This document shows positions 16,599-23,524 of a stretch of DNA of 48,709 nucleotides, piece by piece. The notes under the pieces were generated by a model that saw only the letters and a program-made list of their open reading frames with translations, searched no databases and had not been told where the DNA came from. How positions within the stretch are numbered: position 1 is the stretch's first letter; each line of letters opens with the position of its first letter. The stretch comes from Acidobacteriota bacterium (lineage in GTDB: Bacteria > Acidobacteriota > Thermoanaerobaculia > Thermoanaerobaculales > Sulfomarinibacteraceae), in assembly GCA_024641545.1 (NCBI GenBank), contig JAHECW010000017.1:1-48709 (forward strand), given 5' to 3'. The position numbers were made by a program, and so were the translations under genes.

Positions 16599-17388
16599 TC
16601 TTCCGTCGCCGCAGCTCGACCGGCGTCTGCTCACGCTTGCGCTCGAGCCAGTTCTGGTAGAAGTCCACCGAGAACATGAACAAGAGAATGAAGATGGTGA
16701 TCCACTGCGGGATGTATGGGAACTCGCCTTCGTTGATCGTCAGGTGCGCCACGTGGCCGCCCTCGAGGAAAAGCACGAAACCGATGAGCAGGAGCACGAA
16801 GAGACCGAGAATCTCGAAGTCGGGGTTTCGGTGCATGAAATCGGCGATCGGACCGGCAAAGACCAGCATGAGCGCCACCGAGATCACCACTGAGCCCATC
16901 ATCACGAGGAAGATGTCGGTCATCCCAACGACGGTGAGGATCGAGTCCACCGAGAAGAGCAGGTTGAGGCTGACGATGGTGACGAGCACCTGACCGAAGC
17001 CCGCGGCCTGCCCGACCTCGTGCTCGACCCCTTTGATCTTGTGCCGAAGCTCTTTGACACCCGACCAGATGAGGAAGATCCCGCCCCCGACCAGCACCAG
17101 GGCCTTGACGCTGACGGAACCGTCGAAGTGGATTCCGAGAATGGTGCCGTCGAGCTCGTAGAACGACGCCGTGGCGAAGCGCAGAACCCAGCTCACGACG
17201 GCGAGCAGGGCGATTCTGAAGAACATCGCCAGGATCAGCCCCCACCGTACCGCCTTCTTCTGCTGATCCAGGGGCAACTTCTTGGCGAGGATCGTGATGA
17301 TGATGAGGTTGTCGGCGCCGAGGGCGATCTGCACGAGCGTCACCGAAACGAGCGCCAACCAGAATCCGGGTTCGAGAAAAAGGCCCAT
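16594..17388 (-). CDS. TerC-family integral membrane protein
   Basis: A 264-residue protein with about seven transmembrane helices. The two family motifs are present: 'LGADNLIIITILAKKLP' in helix 1 and 'LLFSVDSILTVVGMTD' in a later helix. Both carry acidic residues in the membrane that form a probable metal-ion path. TerC/Alx/YkoY proteins export manganese or help metalation of secreted enzymes; the tellurite-resistance name is historical. The C-terminus is highly basic ('ERKREQTPVELRRRKK'), as expected for a cytoplasmic tail. The ATG at 17388 follows GGTGA/GGAGG. Same strand as the PepSY gene upstream, with a 37-bp gap. Confidence 0.93.
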   Translation of the reverse strand: MGLFLEPGFWLALVSVTLVQIALGADNLIIITILAKKLPLDQQKKAVRWGLILAMFFRIALLAVVSWVLRFATASFYELDGTILGIHFDGSVSVKALVLVGGGIFLIWSGVKELRHKIKGVEHEVGQAAGFGQVLVTIVSLNLLFSVDSILTVVGMTDIFLVMMGSVVISVALMLVFAGPIADFMHRNPDFEILGLFVLLLIGFVLFLEGGHVAHLTINEGEFPYIPQWITIFILLFMFSVDFYQNWLERKREQTPVELRRRKK

Positions 17389-17425
17389 TTCACCTACTCC
17401 CTCCCATGAACGCCAGAGAGAATAC

Positions 17426-17980
17426 CTACGACCACACCACGAGAACGAGGTACACGATCGGAATCAGCAGCCCGGCGATGAGAAGCCATCGCCCGCGGCC
17501 GCCGAGGCCCTTCCTGCCGGTGATGATGAAGATCCCGGTGCCGGCGAGCACCATGAGGCCGACGGCGTAGAGATCGGCGAACCAGGTCCAGAAACCCTTG
17601 CCGTGATTGAGGTGGAGATAGTTGACCTCGAAGAAGGCATAGCGCCGTCGAGCGTGCTCGTCGAGCACCTCGCCTGACGGCACCGCCACCGTCAGCGTTC
17701 GCCGATCGAGGAAGATCTTGAGTTGGTCGGGCGCCATCCGGACCACCGACTTGGGCCGGTCGGTGATTCCCAGGCGATCGAGGACCGCGGTGGCCATGAT
17801 GGCGTTGTCGCCCGCCGGAAGCTCTCCAACCGACCCCATCTCGGTACGGATGACATAACTGGGATTCCAGTCCTCGATGTGATTGACCGCAATCCCGGAC
17901 ACCGCATAGATCACGGTCAGGCCGGCAAAGAAATAGCCGACATCCCGATGGGTTGCGATGATCAGCTTGCGCCAGCTCAT
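17426..17980 (-). CDS. PepSY-associated transmembrane protein
   Basis: A 184-residue membrane protein with a first helix in 'HRDVGYFFAGLTVIYAVSGIAVNH' (residues ~11-34), a periplasmic PepSY-like domain (~35-115, 'VLDRLGITDRPKSVVRMAPDQLKIFLD'), then two helices ('FADLYAVGLMVLAGTGIFIITG' and 'GRWLLIAGLLIPIVYLVLVVW') at the end. The His residues in the first helix and 'NYLHLNHGKGFWTW' resemble PepSY-TM proteins found near iron uptake and reductase genes, where they may bind heme. Role here is unknown. The ATG has GGTGGGGG upstream. It may share a transcript with the DUF4920 gene upstream (140-bp gap) and TerC downstream. Confidence 0.82.
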   Translation of the reverse strand: MSWRKLIIATHRDVGYFFAGLTVIYAVSGIAVNHIEDWNPSYVIRTEMGSVGELPAGDNAIMATAVLDRLGITDRPKSVVRMAPDQLKIFLDRRTLTVAVPSGEVLDEHARRRYAFFEVNYLHLNHGKGFWTWFADLYAVGLMVLAGTGIFIITGRKGLGGRGRWLLIAGLLIPIVYLVLVVWS

Positions 17981-18120
17981 GTATCCCCCACCTGCGTCCT
18001 ACGCACCACCGCCGGCGCTCGAAGCCGGGCAAGGCGCCCGCCCCACGGTCGGCAGGGGATCCTCGGGAAGCAGAGCTTCAGCCCGCTTCTCGATCAAGAA
18101 ACGACGTTGCTTCAAGACCC

Positions 18121-18648
18121 TCAGCTGTAGATGACCGCGCCGGTGCCGTGGACCACCAAGACCCGATTGTCCTGCACCGGTGCGTCGCAGCCCGCGCCCT
18201 CACCGCTGCCGTCCTTCTTCTGATCGGCCTTGTCGCAACCTTCGCCTTCGGCCTGGGCGGGCTCGCCCGCCTGCTGCTCGGCGCGGGCCTGGACCTGCTC
18301 CGGAGTCAGGGTGATGACCTGAAAGACCCCTTCCGCCGAGGCCTTCCTGCCCATGGCTTCGTACGGGAAAACGATGACACCGTCATCGACCTTGATCCGC
18401 ACGCCGTTGCCGGTCTCGGGATCGGTCAACTGCATCCAGCAGCCCCGCATCTTGCACACGCCGGTGATGACGCCGTCGACCCGGACGGTCTTGCCGACGT
18501 AGTCGTCGGGCGCGGCGAGAAGGGTCTTCACGGAAACGGCTTTCTCGATGGTCACACCCTCGCCGTATTCGACGAAATCACTACCGGCAAAGACCGGCGT
18601 GGTCGCAAGAAAGGCAATGGCGAGAGAGATGGTGATCACGCGTCGCAT
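18121..18648 (-). CDS. Exported DUF4920-family (OB-fold-like) protein
   Basis: A 175-residue protein with a signal peptide (residues 1-22, ending 'TTPVFAGS') and a DUF4920 core: 'YVGKTVRVDGVITGVCKMRGCWMQLTD' followed by 'GVRIKVDDGVIVFPYEAMGRKASAEGVF'. The CxxxxC pair in 'CKMRGCWM' is the conserved metal or disulfide motif. A low-complexity segment rich in Gln/Glu/Gly with two further Cys precedes the C-terminal 'VLVVHGTGAVIYS'. The family is often near metal-handling or membrane PepSY genes; its function is not established. The start at 18648 is chosen because GAGGAGG lies just before this ATG and the signal peptide begins there. Confidence 0.85.
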   Translation of the reverse strand: MRRVITISLAIAFLATTPVFAGSDFVEYGEGVTIEKAVSVKTLLAAPDDYVGKTVRVDGVITGVCKMRGCWMQLTDPETGNGVRIKVDDGVIVFPYEAMGRKASAEGVFQVITLTPEQVQARAEQQAGEPAQAEGEGCDKADQKKDGSGEGAGCDAPVQDNRVLVVHGTGAVIYS

Positions 18649-18766
18649 GGGTCCTCCTCTGCGGTGAGCGATTTGAGACCGCCACCGTGTGCCGACATCT
18701 TTGCCGCAACCGGGGTTGGTGTCAAGGCGAGAGGCGCGAGATTCGAGCCCGTCACTCCTCACCTCC

Positions 18767-19471
18767 TCAACCTCCCCCGCCGGCCGCGAACAACCCCGGC
18801 CTCGACCTCCGCAACGACAACCACTGGCCGCAGCCGACGATCACGTGATCGAAGACCGCGACGCCGACGACCTCGCCGGCCCGCACCAGCCGCCGGGTCA
18901 GCTCGATGTCGTCCCGACTCGGCTCGAGCTGACCGCTGGGGTGGTTGTGGAAGATCAGGACCGCGGCGGCGCCATCTTGGAGCGCTCGGCGGAAGAGATC
19001 GGCCGGGTCGACCGGCGCCTGGGTCCTGGTGCCGAGGCTGAGCTCGTGGCTGCGGACCAACCGGTGCCGGCCATCGACACTGAGAAACCCGAAGACCTCG
19101 CGGCGCTCCACCTGGAGCCGGCGCAGCAGGTACTCACCCACCACCGCCGGGTCGCCGAGGATCTCGGTCTCCCGCAGCCGGGCGCGTGCGATGCGGTGCC
19201 CGAGCTCGAGGCTGGCGAGGATGGTCGCGGCCTTTGCCGGACCGATTCCGTTGAATCCGAGCAACTCGGCGGCGTCCCAGCGCGCGAGTTCCGGCAGCGA
19301 ACCTGCGGCGACGAGAAGAGCGTTGGCCTCGACCACCGCGCCCCGGCCGCGCCTGCCGGTTCTCATCAGTACCGCAAGCAGCTCCGCATCCGACAGGACT
19401 GCGGGACCGAACTCGAGCAGACGCTCGCGCGGCCGTGACGACGGCTCGAGCTCACGAATAAACTGGACCAT
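18767..19471 (-). CDS. radC: RadC-family JAB/MPN-domain protein
   Basis: A 234-residue protein. Residues ~1-100 form the helix-hairpin-helix UPF0758 N-domain ('RERLLEFGPAVLSDAELLAVLMRTG', 'LLGFNGIGPAKAATILASLELGHR'). Residues ~105-225 form the JAB1/MPN metalloprotease-like domain with the JAMM motif 'IFHNHPSGQLEPSRDD'. RadC is widespread and was once linked to DNA repair, but its biochemical role is unresolved. The ATG at 19471 is preferred because GGGGGAG lies 8 nt upstream. It is divergent from the PerR-type gene, separated by 124 bp. Confidence 0.94.
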   Translation of the reverse strand: MVQFIRELEPSSRPRERLLEFGPAVLSDAELLAVLMRTGRRGRGAVVEANALLVAAGSLPELARWDAAELLGFNGIGPAKAATILASLELGHRIARARLRETEILGDPAVVGEYLLRRLQVERREVFGFLSVDGRHRLVRSHELSLGTRTQAPVDPADLFRRALQDGAAAVLIFHNHPSGQLEPSRDDIELTRRLVRAGEVVGVAVFDHVIVGCGQWLSLRRSRPGLFAAGGGG

Positions 19472-19595
19472 GATGAACTCCCCCGTGGACGGGAGCGACA
19501 AAAGCATACCACGTGAGCCCAACCGTACTAGGAATCAGACTCGACTTTGAGAAGGGCCTGTGATAGAAACGAATCGACCTCAACAGGGGGACCTC

Positions 19596-20000
19596 ATGCC
19601 AGAGCGCAACCGAACCAGAGAAACCCGCCAACGTCGCGTGGTCTACGACACCATCAAGAAAACCCACTCCCACCCGACCGCGGATTGGATCTTCGAACAG
19701 GTTCGGGCCGCGGTGCCGAAGATTTCGCTCGGAACCGTCTACCGCAACCTCTCGGTCCTCAAGGACGAAGGAATCGTCCGCGAGATCTATGGCTTTGACC
19801 GGCGGGCGCACTACGACGCCGACCTCTCGCCGCACGCCCACTTCATCTGCTCCGATTGCGGTCAGATCTGGGATGTCTTCGGCGTCCCGGAAATCGACTG
19901 GCGAACCCTCAAAGAGCTGGTCGGCTGCGAAGTCAACGACCAGCGTCTCGACTTCCAGGGTCGCTGTGCCGCATGCCGCGTCGCCGAGAACAAGAACTGA
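19596..20000 (+). CDS. Fur-superfamily regulator, PerR type
   Basis: A 134-residue repressor with a winged helix at the N-terminus ('TRQRRVVYDTIKKTHSHPTADWIFEQV', 'ISLGTVYRNLSVLKDEGIV') and a metal-binding dimer domain. Structural-zinc cysteine pairs are Cys85-x-x-Cys88 and Cys124-x-x-Cys127. The regulatory site fits PerR: His26 ('HPTAD'), Asp74 in 'HYDADLSPHAHF', His80 and His82. The Asp matches the PerR residue that permits iron-catalysed His oxidation. A peroxide-sensing role is therefore predicted, not shown. The ATG at 19596 has AGGGGG six nt before it and is preferred over a GTG at 19560. No Fur/PerR box was recognised upstream, and no catalase or peroxidase gene lies nearby. Confidence 0.9.
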   Translation: MPERNRTRETRQRRVVYDTIKKTHSHPTADWIFEQVRAAVPKISLGTVYRNLSVLKDEGIVREIYGFDRRAHYDADLSPHAHFICSDCGQIWDVFGVPEIDWRTLKELVGCEVNDQRLDFQGRCAACRVAENKN

Positions 20001-20002
20001 CT

Positions 20003-20105
20003 CTGAATTCTAAATTTAAAATTCATCATTCTTGATTACATCGCAACCGTTTCTCGAGGCTGTGCGATGAAATTGAGAGTTAACAATTGAGAATCAAGAA
20101 TTGAC
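20003..20105. repeat. Heptad-array palindromic element, copy R5 (inverted relative to R1)
   Basis: On the minus strand, heptads AATCAAG, AATGATG, AATTTTA, AATTTAG, AATTCAG (20037 down to 20003). The core is CATCGCA (20039-20045) to TGCGATG (20063-20069). The right array is in exact register: AATTGAG, AGTTAAC, AATTGAG, AATCAAG, AATTGAC (20071-20105). The stop codon of the NifU-domain gene (20094-20096) lies within the fourth heptad. It fills the convergent gap. Confidence 0.88.
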
Positions 20106-20351
20106 AGGGACGACGCGTTCGATTTCGGGCGCATAGAGGCAGATTCGGTCGGTGACGAAATCCGCCAGCGTGGATTTGGCCATGGGGCAGCCGTCACAGG
20201 CGCCCTGGAGCTCGACATAGACGACCGCGCCTTCGATGCGAACCAGATCGACATCGCCGCCGTCCGCCTGGAGCGCGGGTCGCACCTCCTCGATGGCGAA
20301 GCGGACCCTCGACTCGAGATCTCCGGTGGGCCACCCGGCGGGGGCGCTCAT
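20094..20351 (-). CDS. Small NifU C-terminal-domain (Nfu) iron-sulfur scaffold protein
   Basis: An 85-residue protein consisting only of the Nfu domain: 'FAIEEVRPALQADGGDVDLVRIEG' and the cluster site 'LQGACDGCPMAKSTL' with Cys52 and Cys55. Two such domains bridge a 4Fe-4S cluster in a dimer and pass it to targets. It complements the grx-erpA-ygfZ operon elsewhere in the window. The last codons and the TGA lie inside a heptad-repeat element, so the natural C-terminus may have been altered by it; the domain itself is complete. The ATG overlaps no neighbour. A perfect -35 hexamer TTGACA lies on the minus strand at 20388-20383, but the -10 is weak. Confidence 0.92.
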   Translation of the reverse strand: MSAPAGWPTGDLESRVRFAIEEVRPALQADGGDVDLVRIEGAVVYVELQGACDGCPMAKSTLADFVTDRICLYAPEIERVVPVNS

Positions 20352-20494
20352 GGACGGAACCGAATGATGACTGTCACGGAACTGTCAACACGAAACACGG
20401 GGCGAATCATTCCTCCCGCGTGACCGAATGCGGACTCGGCCGCGGCTGCGGTTCCGGGCACGGGGCGAGCACGGGCGCGGCCACGGGTTGGAGC

Positions 20495-20500
20495 TATACT
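20495..20500 (+). promoter_or_regulatory. -10 box before the ECF sigma factor gene
   Basis: TATACT lies 62 nt before the ATG, in the 211-bp divergent gap between the Nfu and sigma genes. No good -35 is present 16-18 bp upstream, so it may need an activator or another sigma factor. Otherwise the gap is GC-rich, with two GCGAACC words just before the gene. Confidence 0.35.
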
Positions 20501-20562
20501 CCGTTCGCGGATCACACGAAACGCGAACCTTTCCTGGCGAACCCGCGTTGTAGAGGGTGGAT

Positions 20563-21165
20563 ATGGAACCTGAGGAACTCGAGCACACCGTCGAACGATG
20601 CCGGGAAGGAGATGAAGACGCATGGACAACCCTCGTCAACACCACTCTTCGCCCGATTTATCGCCTTTGCGCCAGCTACGCTCCGTCGGCCGCCGAAGCC
20701 GAGGAGCTGACCCAAGAGGTCTACTTCAAGCTGTGGGAGAACCTCCATCGATACACCGCCGGCTCCAACTTCATGGCGTGGGCCTGGCGGGTCGCCAAGA
20801 ACCTGATCATCGATTCGTATCGACGCGGCCGCCGGGAACGGGACGCCGCGTGGCTCGACCCGGAGATCCTCGACCGCCTGCCCGGTTCGGACAACCCCCA
20901 CGAGCAGGCGGAAAGAAGGCAGCGCCTGGGTCTGATCGGGGTCGCCCTGCGCCAGATCGACGAAGATCTGGCCAGCCTCGTCCTGATGCGGGACTTCGCC
21001 GGGATGAGCTATCAGGAGATTTCAGAGGCACTGGAGCTGCCTCTTGGAACCGTCAAGTCACGACTCAACCGGGCTCGGATGGAGCTCGCCACCGGGGTCC
21101 GGCGGCGGCTCCAGATCCGTGCCGTCCCACCGGCCGCCGGGCCGGCTGAAGGGCGCGTCTCGTGA
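20563..21165 (+). CDS. ECF-family RNA polymerase sigma factor
   Basis: A 200-residue group IV sigma factor. Region 2 at ~10-85 ('YRLCASYAPSAAEAEELTQEVYFKLWENLHRY', 'NFMAWAWRVAKNLIIDSYRR') and region 4 at ~120-180 ('QIDEDLASLVLMRDFAGMSYQEISEALELPLGTVKSRLNRAR'). There is no region 3 and no extra C-terminal sensor domain. It would direct transcription of an envelope or stress regulon when released by the coupled anti-sigma factor. The ATG at 20563 has GAGGG upstream. Its TGA overlaps the GTG of the next gene as GTGA, the usual arrangement for a sigma/anti-sigma pair. Confidence 0.95.
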   Translation: MEPEELEHTVERCREGDEDAWTTLVNTTLRPIYRLCASYAPSAAEAEELTQEVYFKLWENLHRYTAGSNFMAWAWRVAKNLIIDSYRRGRRERDAAWLDPEILDRLPGSDNPHEQAERRQRLGLIGVALRQIDEDLASLVLMRDFAGMSYQEISEALELPLGTVKSRLNRARMELATGVRRRLQIRAVPPAAGPAEGRVS

Positions 21166-21920
21166 GCAGCTGCACCGACACCCGCGACCTCTTCGCAGCC
21201 GTCCTCGAGAATGAGGCGTCCGAGGCCGAGACCGAGCAGGTGCGCAGCCACCTCGACGGCTGTGTCGAATGTGCCGAACTCTACGACGCCATGGGGATGA
21301 TCATCGGCGCCGGCGACTTTCTCGGCGACCTCGAGCCGCCGCCACACATCGGTGAGGAGATCGCTTCTTCACCGTGCCGGCGATGGCTCGGCCTGCTCTA
21401 CCAGGCGGTTGATCGGGAGATTTCACAGCAAAATCTCGAACGGCTGCTGACTCACCTCGGGTCCTGCCCTTCCTGCCGCCGGGTGTGGCACGACCTCACC
21501 CTGATCCACCAGGTCGGCGACTCCATGCGGCCGCCGAACCACCTGCTGCAGAAATGCATCAAGGTGCGCGAAGCCGTCGCGAGGATCGCGATCCTGCCCC
21601 GGCGAACCGCTACCGCCGCCGCCTACATCCTGGCTCTCCTGGCCTCCCTGGCGATCGGCAACCCCACGATCATCGCGCAGGATCTCCACGCCGTTGCCAC
21701 CGAGAAGGTCGCCAAGGCCGCCACGGGTGTCAGCGAAGTCGCCGCCGACGGCCGCGGCGAGGCCCGGGTCGTTCTCTGGCGGGCGCTGAACTGGGGCGAG
21801 CAGAAGGTCAACACCGTTCGCGGCTGGATCGACCGACTGAGAGACAACGACGACGACGTTTCCTTAGAAACGAATTCCGACACCGCTACGCACGCGAAAC
21901 CGCAAGGAGAAAGCTCATGA
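21162..21920 (+). CDS. Membrane-anchored anti-sigma factor with two zinc-finger motifs
   Basis: A 252-residue protein. The N-terminal anti-sigma zinc domain (ZAS/zf-HC2) has His30-x3-Cys34-x2-Cys37 in 'RSHLDGCVECAEL'. Unusually, a second copy, 'LLTHLGSCPSCRRVW', follows near residue 85-97. One transmembrane helix lies at ~148-170 ('AAAYILALLASLAIG'), and the C-terminal ~80 residues would be periplasmic with amphipathic helices. It is predicted to hold the cognate sigma factor at the membrane through the zinc domain. GTG start at 21162, overlapping the sigma stop; its own stop overlaps the next ATG (ATGA). Confidence 0.88.
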   Translation: MSSCTDTRDLFAAVLENEASEAETEQVRSHLDGCVECAELYDAMGMIIGAGDFLGDLEPPPHIGEEIASSPCRRWLGLLYQAVDREISQQNLERLLTHLGSCPSCRRVWHDLTLIHQVGDSMRPPNHLLQKCIKVREAVARIAILPRRTATAAAYILALLASLAIGNPTIIAQDLHAVATEKVAKAATGVSEVAADGRGEARVVLWRALNWGEQKVNTVRGWIDRLRDNDDDVSLETNSDTATHAKPQGESS

Positions 21921-22591
21921 GCAACACCAAACCACCCCTTCCGCCCGAGGAATATGACGATCCGGGAGTCGAAAACGGAATCGAGGTCGATGTCGTGGTC
22001 GAGGAGAGGGCTCGCGCCGCCAGACCGGTGCCGCCCGTGCCTTCATTCGAACCGGCGCCGCCGCCGCCCGCGGCGCCCGCCGCAACCTACGCGCCGCGCC
22101 CGTATGGCGACCCGCTCGCCAAATCGCCGGGGCTCGCCCTCTTCCTGTCGATCCTCGTCCCCGGCCTCGGTCACATCTACGTCGGGTCCTACGAACGGGC
22201 GTTGATGATCATCGGCAGCATCGGCGTCTCGATCTGGGCGATCGTCCAATCCGAAGGGCAATTGTGGCCGTTGGCCTTCGCCATCGCCTTCGGCTACTTT
22301 TTCTCCATCTTCGACGCCTACCGCGAGGCCCAGATCGCCAACCTCGACGGGCGCGAACTGCCGAAGCCGCAGCGCCAAGGCGACGGCCGCCTCCTGTTCG
22401 GCATCTTTCTCACCGTCGTGGCGGGGCTGGTCCTCGCGGACAACCTCGGCCTCTTCGATATCCGCTGGTTCTATGAGTGGTGGCCCGTCCTGATCCTTCT
22501 CATCGGGCTCTACTTCATCGGCTCCTGGATCTGGGAGAAAATGAACGCCGCCGGCGGCAACAGCACTTCCAACGACGACGAGTCCTTCTGA
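21917..22591 (+). CDS. Membrane protein with TM2-like and LiaF/DUF5668-like segments
   Basis: A 224-residue protein. Residues 1-65 are acidic then Pro/Ala-rich and probably disordered. A helix pair follows with 'LALFLSILVPGLGHIYVGSYERALMI', the G-x-G-x-x-Y-x-G pattern of TM2-type proteins, then further helices at ~105-125, 150-170 ('LFGIFLTVVAGLVLADNLG') and 178-198 ('EWWPVLILLIGLYFIGSWIW'). The last two resemble the LiaF/DUF5668 family found with cell-envelope stress systems. Encoded in one coupled unit with the sigma and anti-sigma genes, it may be a target or sensor of that system. The ATG is preceded by AAGGAG. Confidence 0.82.
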   Translation: MSNTKPPLPPEEYDDPGVENGIEVDVVVEERARAARPVPPVPSFEPAPPPPAAPAATYAPRPYGDPLAKSPGLALFLSILVPGLGHIYVGSYERALMIIGSIGVSIWAIVQSEGQLWPLAFAIAFGYFFSIFDAYREAQIANLDGRELPKPQRQGDGRLLFGIFLTVVAGLVLADNLGLFDIRWFYEWWPVLILLIGLYFIGSWIWEKMNAAGGNSTSNDDESF

Positions 22592-22612
22592 CGTCCCCAC
22601 ACGGCTGAATGA

Positions 22613-22641
22613 ACGACCCCGGGCCCTCCCGGGGTCGTTTC
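22613..22641 (+). terminator. Terminator of the sigma/anti-sigma operon
   Basis: Perfect 11-bp stem ACGACCCCGGG (22613-22623) / CCCGGGGTCGT (22628-22638) with loop CCCT. The T-tract is short (TTT), so efficiency is uncertain. Confidence 0.8.
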
Positions 22642-22736
22642 CATTATCAACAGGTGATCCTGCGCACGTTCGCGCGTTCGAATACGGGCTCATGTGTGCG
22701 ACAATGAAGGGAGAAAAGGGGAAGGAGAGTCATTCG

Positions 22737-23468
22737 ATGCCCCGTGCGCTGATCCAACTGGCCGTCGTTTCCGTTCTCCTCCTGGTCGGATCGACTGCAT
22801 CCGCTCAGACCACGCAGCCCGGCGACGCCATCGACCTTGAGGTCTACAACCCCGCCGACGGCGGCAACCGATTCTGCGTCGCTCCCTCCGCGACGCTCGA
22901 AGCACGAGTTTTCCTCCGGCCCGGCACCGGCTCCTCGACCTGCAGCCTCAGCTGCTCGCCCCCGACCGTCCCGGGGGGATCCGCCAACATCGCAACCGCT
23001 GTGATCGACCTCGCTTTCGATTCATCCAAGCTGGCCTACGTCAATGGAAGCATCGAGTCCAACAGCGCCACAGCCGCGATTCAGGGTCTTGCGCAGGAAC
23101 AGAACACCGCCGACGGCCGCATCGGTTGGGCGCTCGCCGGCACGTGGAGCACCCCGGGGAATCCAGCGAGCAGTCTCCTCTCTCCCTGCGCCATGCAGAT
23201 GATCACGACCGCGAACTGGGTCTTCGGGGCGCAGTTCCAGGCCGTCGGAACCGGAACGACAACGATTCACCTCCGCCGCGAAACCGACGATGCGCCCTTT
23301 GCTCTGTCCTTCGCCGACATCTGCGGCACCGAGGCCTTCAAGCAATCCAACGGCGGCATCGACGAGGTCCGGAACGCCGTCGTGATGATCGCCACCGACT
23401 GCCAGGATGTGATCTTCTTCGACACCTTCGGCACCGGCGACGCGAGCCTTTGGACGAGCACCAACTGA
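22737..23468 (+). CDS. Secreted protein of unknown function with FxDxF C-terminal tail
   Basis: A 243-residue protein with a strong signal peptide (residues 1-23, ending 'GSTASAQ'). The body resembles a cohesin-like or Ig-like beta-sandwich: 'IDLEVYNPADGG', 'ATAVIDLAFDSSKLAYVNGSI', 'TANWVFGAQFQAVGTGTTTIHLR'. Six cysteines could form disulfides. The C-terminus 'VIFFDTFGTGDASLWTSTN' matches the tails of two other exported proteins in this window (38118 and 46541 genes). The start at 22737 is preferred to upstream ATGs because it begins the signal peptide and has AAGGAGAG before it. Possible promoter: TTCGAA (22677-22682), 17 bp, GACAAT (22700-22705). No enzymatic motif is recognised. Confidence 0.75.
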   Translation: MPRALIQLAVVSVLLLVGSTASAQTTQPGDAIDLEVYNPADGGNRFCVAPSATLEARVFLRPGTGSSTCSLSCSPPTVPGGSANIATAVIDLAFDSSKLAYVNGSIESNSATAAIQGLAQEQNTADGRIGWALAGTWSTPGNPASSLLSPCAMQMITTANWVFGAQFQAVGTGTTTIHLRRETDDAPFALSFADICGTEAFKQSNGGIDEVRNAVVMIATDCQDVIFFDTFGTGDASLWTSTN

Positions 23469-23524
23469 TTACGACAACGCGGTCACGGCGGTCGCGGTTT
23501 TCGCAAGCAGGGCGACGATCGATC

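Noticed and set aside
16594-17388. Tellurite-resistance operon
   Set aside because: TerC occurs alone, without terA, terB, terD, terE or terZ; TerC proteins are mostly metal-homeostasis proteins.
19560-19595. Upstream GTG start for the Fur-family gene
   Set aside because: It has no ribosome site, whereas the ATG at 19596 has AGGGGG six nt before it and gives the normal family length.
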